This document shows positions 55,626 to 64,000 of a stretch of DNA of 64,000 nucleotides, one piece after another. The position numbers and the translations under genes are program-made. The DNA comes from Pterois miles (Eukaryota; Chordata; Actinopteri; Perciformes; Scorpaenidae): contig CAMQGK010000001.1 in assembly GCA_947000775.1 (NCBI GenBank), positions 5,514,001-5,578,000 of the forward strand, in the 5' to 3' direction. The notes below the pieces were generated by a model that saw only the letters and a program-made list of their open reading frames with translations, had not been told where the DNA came from and did no database searches. Positions within the stretch are counted from its first letter, which is position 1. The number at the start of each line of letters is the position of its first letter.

Positions 55626-55925
55626 AACATTAGTACCCTAAACAGTCAGTCCTGTATGGGTGAAAGACTCCTGTATATAATGTCATTTTCTTAATAATAT
55701 GCTGTTTGGAGTGATTTTCAGTATAATAAATACTGAAAAATAAGTGCCCAGTATGTTTTCTGCGGTGATAAAATAGAGGTTACATCAAACAGTATTTGTT
55801 TGGCCTCCAGCAGCAATCTGGGTTTGTCATGTGACCCCCTAGGAAAAATAATTGCCCACCCCTGTACTATACTAGGACTTTTTTCAACATATTATACGAT
55901 GACTTTATTTCAGCATACTAGGAGG

Positions 55926-56590
55926 AGACAGGTAGGCTGCCAAGACAGATTCAAATTGTCAATTAAACTTATATTGTGAGCTCTGCAGATGGACTCATGG
56001 AGGCTAAGGATCCAGCTGAAACCCCTGGAGGCCAGTGAAGTTTAAAAAAGTAGTAAAAGCTGCTTAAAGTCAGCTCAGACTGCTGGTGAGTGTTTGTTTG
56101 TCTCATGGACTATCACTGATTTAGGACGACCGGGACTTCGGCTCTGGGGAGACGGAGAGTGGCTGCCTGGAAGAAGTGGATGTTTCTCGCCCTGGAGTCC
56201 CCAATTATTGACGTGGTTTTGGGGTGAAGATGGGATGAGGAGATGACAGTGATGTGGTGACTGAGCAGATGTTGTGGAGAAGCAGTGACTGTAGAGAGAG
56301 CTTAAAGCATCTCATCACGGCCTCTTTCAAGCGCTTGAGATGGGCAGCGAGGCCATAGACACCTCCATGGAGCTGGACAGCAGGGAACCTCATCAAAGAG
56401 CCGATATCAGATCTCCTCCGTAAGGTCAGTGATCTGTTTTAATTGATTTCTTTGAACATATTTAGGTGTATCTCAGAAAATTAGAATAGCATGGAAGCAT
56501 TGAATACTGTTGTCAATTATTTAAGAAAATGAAAATTTGAGATATAGCAGACTTATTACACTTAAAATATGTTTTTTCAATTTAATTTTG
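55926..56590. other. Non-satellite segment between inverted and direct arrays
   Basis: GC-richer single-copy-looking sequence with a 63-residue minus-strand frame and purine-rich stretches. No repeat family or gene recognised. A short block (56460-56580, TATCTCAGAAAATTAGAATA) resembles dispersed vertebrate repeat sequence. Confidence 0.5.
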
Positions 56591-56594
56591 ATAA

Positions 56595-57815
56595 TTACAG
56601 CCAACACGTCTACCTATGTCATACAAAAATCATAGTATAAGTATGTCATGATATAGTATGTCATAAAAAATGTCATAGTATGTTGATAAATTTAATTTAA
56701 AAAAATGTCGAAAAATTTAGTGAAAGAGTCAGTATCGTACGTCAATAAGTTATTGAAAAAAAATCATAGTATAGTATGTCGATAAATTTCGTGAAAAAAG
56801 TCATAATTTAGTAGGCTGATAAATTTCTTGAAAAAAGCCATAGTTTAGTATGTCGATAAATTTTGTGAAAAAAAGTCATAGTTTAGTAGGTCGATAAATT
56901 TCGTAAAAAAAAAGTCCTATTATAGTATGTCGATAATTTCATTGAAAAAAAGCAATAGTAGATTATGTCGATAAATTTCATGAAAAAACGTCATAGTATA
57001 GCATGTCGATAAATTTCTTCTAAAAACGTCATAGTTTAGTATGTTGATAAATTTCGTGAAAAAACGTCATAGTATAGTATGTCGATAAATTTTGTGACAA
57101 AACGTAATAGTATAGTATGTCGATTAATTTCGTGATAAAACGTCATAGTATAGTATGTCAATAAATTTTTTGAAAAAACATCATAGTATAGTATGTTGAC
57201 AAATTTCGTGAAAAAACGTCATAGTATAGTATGTCGACAAATTTCGTGAAAAAATGTCATAGTATAGTATGTCAATAATTTTTTTGGAAAAACATCATAG
57301 TATATTATGTCGATAAATTTCGTGACAAAACGTCATAGTATAGTATGTCGATAAATTTCGTGAAAAAAAGTCATAGAATAGTAAGTCGATAAATTTCTTC
57401 AAAAAACGTCGTAGCATAGTATGTCGATAAATTTCGTGACAAAACGTCATGGTATAGTATGTTGAAAAATTTTGTGAAAAAACATAGTATAGTATGTCAT
57501 ACTATAAAATTTGTGACTACACATAATAGTATAGTATGTCGATTAATTTCGTGATAAAACGTCATGGTATAGCATGTCGATAAATTTTGACAAAACATAA
57601 TAGTATAGTATGTCGATTAATTTCGTGATGAAACGTCATAGTATAGTATGTCGATAAATTTCGTGATGAAACGTCATAGTATAGTATGTCGATAATTTTT
57701 TTGAAAAAATGACATAGTATAGTATGTCGAAAAATTTCTTCGAAAAACATCATAGTATCGTATGTCGACAAATTTCGTAAAAAAAGTCATAGTATAGTAT
57801 GTCGATAAATTTTAC
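56595..57815 (+). repeat. Satellite array, simple monomers of about 38 bp
   Basis: About 30 copies of a unit whose core is GTCATAGTATAGTATGTCGA followed by TAAATTTCGTGAAAAAAC. Period 36-40 bp, divergence moderate. Reading frames through it (RNLSTYYTMTFF and similar) are artefacts of the repeat. Confidence 0.95.
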
Positions 57816-58345
57816 GGTAAGAACGTCAAATTGTTGTATGTTGATAACAATCATAAAAACAGTCATATTATAGCATGTAGAATGATTCTATGGTGAAAAA
57901 AAAGTATTTTCGATGAAAACATCTAAATTTTCCAATGTTGAAAAAAAAATCATGAAAACAGTCGTGTTATAGCATGTAAAATGATTCTATGGTGCAAGAA
58001 AGTCATTTCGTGTAATGTTGGAAAATATTACAAAAAAATGTCATAGTATATAGTATGTTGAAATTTTTCGACAAAAGCGTCAAATTTTTTTGATGTTGAA
58101 AAAAATCATGAAAACAGTCATATTATAGCATGTAAAATGATTCTATGGTAAAAAAAAGAAGTCATTTTATTGAATGTTGAAAAATTATACAAAAAAAGTC
58201 ATAGTATAGTATGTCGAAATTTTTCGATGAAAACGTCAAATTTTTTTGATGTTGAAAAAAATCATGAAACCGGTCGTACTATAGAATGTAGAATGATTCT
58301 ATGGTGAACAAAAGTCATTTCGTGAAATGCTGGAAAATTAAAAAA
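57816..58345 (+). repeat. Satellite, higher-order units of about 157 bp (block 1)
   Basis: About three units with the four-part structure: GTATGTCGAAATTTTTCGAT, then GTTGAAAAAAATCATGAAAA, then GCATGTAAAATGATTCTATG, then GTCATTTCGTG. Confidence 0.9.
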
Positions 58346-59715
58346 AAAAGCCATAGTATAGTATGTCGATAAATTTTGTGCAAAAACGTCATAGTATAGT
58401 ATGTCGATAAATTTTGTGAAAAAACGTCATAGTATAGTATGACGATAAATTTCGTAAAAAAAACGTAGTATAGTATGTAGATAAATTTCTTCCAAAAACG
58501 TCATAGTATAGTATGTTGATATATTTCGTGAAAAAACGTCACAGTATAGTATGTCGATAAATTTCATGAAAAAAGTCAAAGTATAGTATGTCAATAATTT
58601 TTTTGGAAAAACATCATAGTATATTATGTCGATAAATTTCGTGACAAAACGTCATAGTATAGTATGTTGATAAATTTCGTGAAAAAAAGTGGTAGTATAG
58701 CATGTCGATAAATTTCTTCAAAAAACGTCAGCACAGTATGTCGATAAATTTCGTGACAAAACGTCATAGTATAGCATAGTATGTTGAAAAATTTTGTGAA
58801 AAAACATCATAGTATAGTATGTCATACGCTAAAATTTGTGACTACACATAATAGTATAGTATGTCGATTAATTTTGTGATAAAACGTCATGGTATAGTAT
58901 GTCAATAATTTTTTTGAAAAAACGTCATAGTATAGTATGTCGAAAAATTTCTTTCAAAAACATCATAGTATAGTATGTTGACAAATTTCGTGAAAAAACG
59001 TCATAGGATAAATTTCGTGATAAAATGTCATAGTATAGTATGTCGACAAATTTCGTGAAAAAATGTCATAGTATAGTATGTCAATAATTTTTTTGGAAAA
59101 ACATCATAGTATATTATGTCGATTAATTTCGTGACAAAACATAATAGTATAGTATGTCGATAATTTTTTTGAAAAAACGTCATAGTATAGTATGTCGAAA
59201 AATTTCTTCCAAAAACATCATAGTATAGTATGTCGACAGATTTCATGAAAAAACGTCATAGTACAGAATGTCAATAAATTTTTTGGAAAAACATCATAGT
59301 ATATTATGTCGATAAATTTCGTGACACAACGTCATAGTATAGTATGTCGATAAATTTCGTGAAAAAAGTCATAGTATAGTAAGTTGATAAATTTCGTGAA
59401 AAAACATCATAGTATAGCATGTCGATAAATTTCTTCAAAAAACGTCGTAGCATAGTGTGTCGATAAATTTCGTGACAAAACATCATAGTGTAATATGTTG
59501 AAAAATTTTGTGAAAAAACGTCATAGTATAGTATGTCGATAAATTTTGACAAAACATAATAGTATAGTATGTCGATTAATTTCGTGATGAAACGTCATAG
59601 TATAGTATGTCGATACATTTTTTGAAAAAATGACATAGTATAGTATGTCGAAAAATTTCTTCCAAAAACATCATAGTATAGTATGTCGACAAATTTCGTA
59701 AAAAAAACGTCATAG
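58346..59715 (+). repeat. Satellite array, simple monomers (block 2)
   Basis: The same monomer as 56595-57815. A distinctive interior segment (TTGTGACTACACATAATAG) occurs at 57511 and again at 58836, showing that a piece of at least 200 bp was copied with an offset of about 1325 bp. Confidence 0.95.
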
Positions 59716-60285
59716 TATATAGTATGTCGAAATTTTTCGATGAAAACGTCAAAATTTTCCAATGTTGAAAAAAAAATAATGAAAACAGTCGTGTTATAGC
59801 ATGTAAAATGATTCTATGGTGCAAGAAAGTCATTTCGTGTAATGTTGGAAAATTTTACAAAAAAAGCTATAGTATAGTATGTCGAAATTTTTCGATGAAA
59901 ACGTCAAATTTTTCCGATGTTGAAAAAAAACATGAAAACGATGGTATTGTAGCATGTAGAATGATTATATGGTGAGCAAAAGTCATTTCGTGAAATCTTG
60001 ACAAATTTTACAAAAAATGTCATAGTATAGTATCTCGAAAGTTTTGCAGTAAAAACAAAAAATTTTTGTATGTTGATAAAAATCATGAAAACAGTCATAT
60101 AGCATTTAAAATGATTCTATGGTGAAAAGAAGTCATTTTATCGAATGTTGAAAAATTTTACAAAAGAATGTCATAGTATAGTATGTCGAAATCTTTCGAT
60201 GAAAATGTCAAATATTTTCGATGTTGAAAAAAATCAGGAAAACGATCATATTATAGCATGTAAAATGATTCTATGGTTAAAGAAA
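59716..60285 (+). repeat. Satellite, higher-order units (block 2)
   Basis: About three and a half units of about 157 bp. The first closely resembles 57900-58040, including CAGTCGTGTTATAGCATGTA. Confidence 0.9.
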
Positions 60286-60715
60286 GTAACTGCCCTGTCT
60301 TTCAAGCACAACCACTATACCCACACACACATGAACCCATTTATCAATGAACCTGAAAACATACTTTGCACAAATCCATAATATGATCTGTATTTGCACT
60401 AAATTGTAAATTTCCCCACTGTGGGACTAATAAAGGAATATCTTATCTTAACCCCATGTGAAATGGCACCAGTCTCAATTTGTACATCTCATGAATGTAG
60501 CAGTACATTAATTAATATTTAAATGTCCCATACCACAAGTGAAGATCTATTTAGGGTTACATAGAGATATTCCAAATTAGGATCATGGTTTTCAATAATT
60601 ATTGTCATAATTACTGTAATATTATTATTGCGTCCGCTACAAACATATAATCATCTAGTGTAGTCAAGCAGGAATGTGCATGGACAATCAAATCCAAAAC
60701 AATCCATGAACCACA
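60286..60715 (+). mobile_element. Insertion in the satellite with retroposon-type tail
   Basis: About 430 bp of unrelated sequence splits a satellite unit. It includes AATTTCCCCACTGTGGGACT followed by AATAAAGGAATATCTTATCT, the same tail as other retroposons here. Sequence after the tail (60450-60700) is not assigned. Confidence 0.6.
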
Positions 60716-63700
60716 ATTTTTCGATGAAAACGTCAAATTTTTTTGATGTTGAAAAAAATCATGAAAACGGTCGTATTATAGCATGTAGAATGATTCTATG
60801 TTAAAAAAAGTAATTTCGTGAAATTTTTGAAATTTTTACAAAAAAACGCCATTGTATAGTATGTCGAAAGTTTTCGATGAAAATGTCAAATTTTTCTGAT
60901 GTTGAAAAAAAAATCATGAAAACGGTTGTATTATAGCATGTGAAATGATTCCATGGTGAAAAAAAGTAATTTCGTGAAATTTTGGAAAATTTTACAAAAA
61001 AAAAAACGCCATAATATAGTATGTCGAAATTTTTCGATGAAAACGTCAAATTTTTTCGATATTGAAAAAAATCATGAAAACGGTCGTATTATAGCATGTA
61101 GAATGATTCTATAGTGGACAAAACTCATTTCGTGAAATTTTGGAAAATTTAAAAAAAAAAAAATGCCATAGTATAGTATGGCGAAATTTTTCGATGAAAA
61201 TGTCAATTTTTTTTGATGTTGAAAAAAATCATGAAAACTGTTGTATATAGCATGTAGAATGATTCTATGGTGAAAAAAATTAATTTCGTGAAATTTTTGA
61301 AATTTTTACAAAAAAAACGCCATAGTATAGTATGTCGAAATTTTTCGATGAAAACGTCAAATTTTTCCGATGTTGAAAAAAATCATGAAAACGGTTGTAT
61401 TATAGCGTGTAGAATGATTCTATGGTGAAAAAAAGTAATTTCGTGAAATTTTGGAAAATTTTACCAAAAAAAAAATGCCATAGTATAGTATGTCGAAATT
61501 TTTCGATGAAAATGTCAAATTTTTTCGATGTTGAAAAAAATCATGAAGACGGTCGTATTGTAGCATGTAGAATGATTCTATGGTGAAGGAAAGTCATTTA
61601 GTGAAATTTTTGAAATTTTTACAAAAAAAACGCCATAGTATAGTATGTCGAAATTTTTCGATGAAAACGTCAAATTTTTCCGATGTTGAAAAAAAATCAT
61701 GAAAACGGTCATGTTATAGCATGTTAAATGATTCTATGTTGAACAAAAGTCATTTCGTGAAATGTTGCAAAATTTTACAAAAAATATGCCATAGTATAGT
61801 ATGTCGAAATTTTTCGGTGAAAACGTCAAATTTTTCCGATGTTGAAAAAAATCATGAAAACGGTTGTATTATAGCATGTAGAATGATTCTATGGTGAACA
61901 AAAGTCATTTCCTGAAATGTTGCAAAATTTTACAAAAAAAAACGCCATAGTATAGTATGTCGAAATTTTTCGATGAAAACGTCAAATTTTTCCGATGTTG
62001 AAAAAAAATCATGAAAACGGTCATGTTATAGCATGTTAAATGATTCTATCGTGCAAGAAAGTCATTTCGTGAAATGTTGGAAAATTTTACAAAAAAACGC
62101 CATAGTATAGTATGTCGAAATTTTTCGATGAAAACGTCAAATTTTTCCGATGTTGAAAAAAATCATGAAAACGGTCGTATTATAGCATGTAGAATGATTC
62201 TACGGTGAAAAAAAGTAATTTCGTGAAATTTTGGAAAATTTTACAAAAAAAAAAAATGCCATAGTATAGTATGTCGAAATTTTTCGACCGAAACGTCAAA
62301 TTTTTTCGATGTTGAAAAAAATCATGAAAACGGTCGTATTATAGCATGTAGAATGATTCTACGGTGAAAAAAAGGAATTTTGTTAAATTTTTGAAATTTA
62401 AAAAAAAAAAAAACGCCATAGTATAGTATGTCGAAATTTTTCGACCGAAAACGTCAAATTTTTTCGATGTTGAAAAAAATCATGAAAACGGTCGTATTAT
62501 AGCATGTAGAATGATTCTATGGTGAAAAAAAGTAATTTTGTGAAATTTTGGAAAATTTTACAAAAAAAAAATGCCATAGTATAGTATGTCGAAATTTTTC
62601 GATGAAAACGTCAAATTTTTCCGATCTTGAAAAAAAATCATGAAAACGGTCATGTTATAGCATGTTAAATGATTCTATGGTGAACAAAAGTCATTTCGTG
62701 AAATGTTGCAAAATTTTACAAAAAATATGCCATAGTATAGTATGTCGAAATTTTTCGGTGAAAACGTCAAATTTTTCCGATGTTGAAAAAAATCATGAAA
62801 ACGGTTGTATTATAGCATGTAGAATGATTCTATGGTGAACAAAAGTCATCTCCTGAAATGTTGCAAAATTTTACAAAAAAAAACGCCATAGTATAGTATG
62901 TCTAAATTTTTCGATGAAAACGTCAAATTTTTTTGATGTTGAAAAAAATCATGAAGACGGTTGTATTGTAGCATGTAGAATGATTCTATGGTGAAGGAAA
63001 GTCATTTCGTGAAATTTTTGAAATTTTTACAAAAAAAACGCCATAGTATAGTATGTCGAAATTTTTCGATGAAAACGTCAAATTTTTCCGATGTTGACAA
63101 AAAATCATGAAAACGGTCATGTTATAGCATGTTAAATGATTCTATCGTGCAAGAAAGTCATTTCGTGAAATTTTGGAAAATTTTACAAAAAAAAAAAATG
63201 CCATAGTATAGTATGTCGAAATTTTTCGATGAAAACGTCAAATTTTTCCGATGTTGAAAAAAAATCATGAAAACGGTCATGTTATAGCATGTTAAATGAT
63301 TCTATGGTGCAAGAAAGTCATTTCGTGAAATTTTGGAAAATTTTACAAAAAAAAAAACGCCATAGTATAGTATGTCGAAATTTTTCGATGAAAACGTCAA
63401 ATTTTTCCGATGTTGAAAAAAAAATCATGAAAACGGTCATGTTATAGCATGTTAAATGATTCTATGGTGCAAGAAAGTAATTTCATGAAATGTTGCAAAA
63501 TTTTACAAAAAAAACGCCATAGTATAGTATGTCGAAATTTTTCGATGAAAACGTCAAATTTTTCCGATGTTGAAAAAAATCATGAAAACGGTCATGTTAT
63601 AGCATGTTAAATGATTCTATGGTGCAAGAAAGTCATTTCGTGAAATGTTGGAAAATTTTACAAAAAAAAAATGCCATAGTATAGTATGTCGAAATTTTTC

Positions 63701-64000
63701 GATGAAAACGTCAAATTTTTCCGATGTTGAAAAAAAAATCATGAAAACGATCATGTTATAGCATGTTAAATGATTCTATGGTGCAAGAAAGTCATTTCGT
63801 GAAATTTTGGAAAATGTTACAAAAAAAAAAACGCCATAGTATAGTATGTCAAAATTTTTCGACCGAAACGTCACATTTTTTTGATGTTGAAAAAAATCAT
63901 GAAGACGGTTGTATTGTAGCATGTAGAATTATTCTATGGTGAAGGAAAGTCATTTCGTGAAATTTTGGAAAATTTTACAAAAAAAAAAAACGCCATGTCG
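60716..64000 (+). repeat. Satellite, higher-order repeat array of 157-bp units
   Basis: About 21 head-to-tail units, continuing past the window end. Starts of GCCATAGTATAG-type motifs lie at 60848, 61008, 61165, 61319, 61477, 61632, 61788, 61944, 62099, 62258, 62415, 62573, 62729, 62885, 63040, 63200, 63359, 63516, 63673, 63833 and 63992: spacing 154-160, mean 157. Each unit consists of four diverged versions of the 38-bp monomer (about 37, 37, 42 and 41 bp). Confidence 0.97.

Larger units (their letters stand above)
54675..55864 (+). mobile_element. hAT transposon remnant with 8-bp target duplication
   Basis: 1190 bp. Identical TACTATAC lies on both sides (54667-54674 and 55865-55872). Termini CAGACCTGGACA and TGCCCACCCCTG form imperfect inverted repeats, as in hAT elements. 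An internal fragment resembles the BED-type N-terminus of hAT transposases. No catalytic domain remains, so it could move only with help from another element, if at all. Confidence 0.88.

Noticed and set aside
57562..61049. Minus-strand frames of 60-85 residues with repeated YYTMTFF / ILYYDV motifs
   Set aside because: They follow the satellite monomer exactly, change frame with its 37-42 bp period, and have no splice or start context. They are artefacts of the repeat.

Overview
The window is nuclear DNA from a ray-finned fish, most likely a percomorph teleost (inference). The evidence is GT-AG introns, vertebrate gene families with fish-like divergence, teleost tRNA-derived SINEs, Tc1 and hAT remnants, and several dispersed repeats I recognise as common in percomorph genomes. 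I cannot name the species.

Two genes are supported and lie head to head. On the minus strand, letm1 (mitochondrial inner-membrane leucine zipper/EF-hand protein) runs from its start codon at 27560 to its stop at 4289 in 13 coding exons. All exon phases agree and give about 729 residues, against 739 in human. On the plus strand, nsd2 (H3K36 methyltransferase, WHSC1/MMSET) runs from its start at 32953 to its stop at 50023 in 21 coding exons, with a 5' non-coding exon near 31.2-31.4 kb and a 3' UTR of about 3.2 kb ending near an AATAAA at 53241. If one extra base in its first coding exon is ignored, it encodes about 1382 residues, against 1365 in human. The divergent LETM1-NSD2 pair matches human 4p16.3. 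The paralogous LETM2-NSD3 pair is excluded by the full-length LETM1 C-terminus with its EF-hand and by the NSD2-type C-terminal PHD.

Layout: 1-4288 is letm1 3' flank with repeats. 4289-27560 is letm1; its introns carry a Tc1 remnant with a 13-bp minisatellite, a SINE, several MITE-like copies, a (TA)n tract and a three-copy unclassified tandem module. 27.6-31.2 kb is the shared upstream region. 31.2-53.3 kb is nsd2, whose introns hold at least five teleost repeat families, including a SINE nested in a DNA element. 53.9-64.0 kb is an AT-rich satellite field.

The satellite field is the most unusual part. A monomer of about 38 bp occurs in inverted orientation (54.1-55.9 kb) and then in direct orientation (56.6 kb to the window end). 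A hAT element with an exact 8-bp target duplication splits the inverted block. Within the direct block, simple monomer arrays alternate with a higher-order repeat of about 157 bp made of four diverged monomers; the last stretch has about 21 such units.

Other main points are a 1-nt frame disruption in a G-run of nsd2 coding exon 1 and no recognisable HMG box in nsd2. No CRISPR, operon or prokaryote-type system is present. Exon limits were read by eye from splice signals, phase and remembered family similarity; no search was run.
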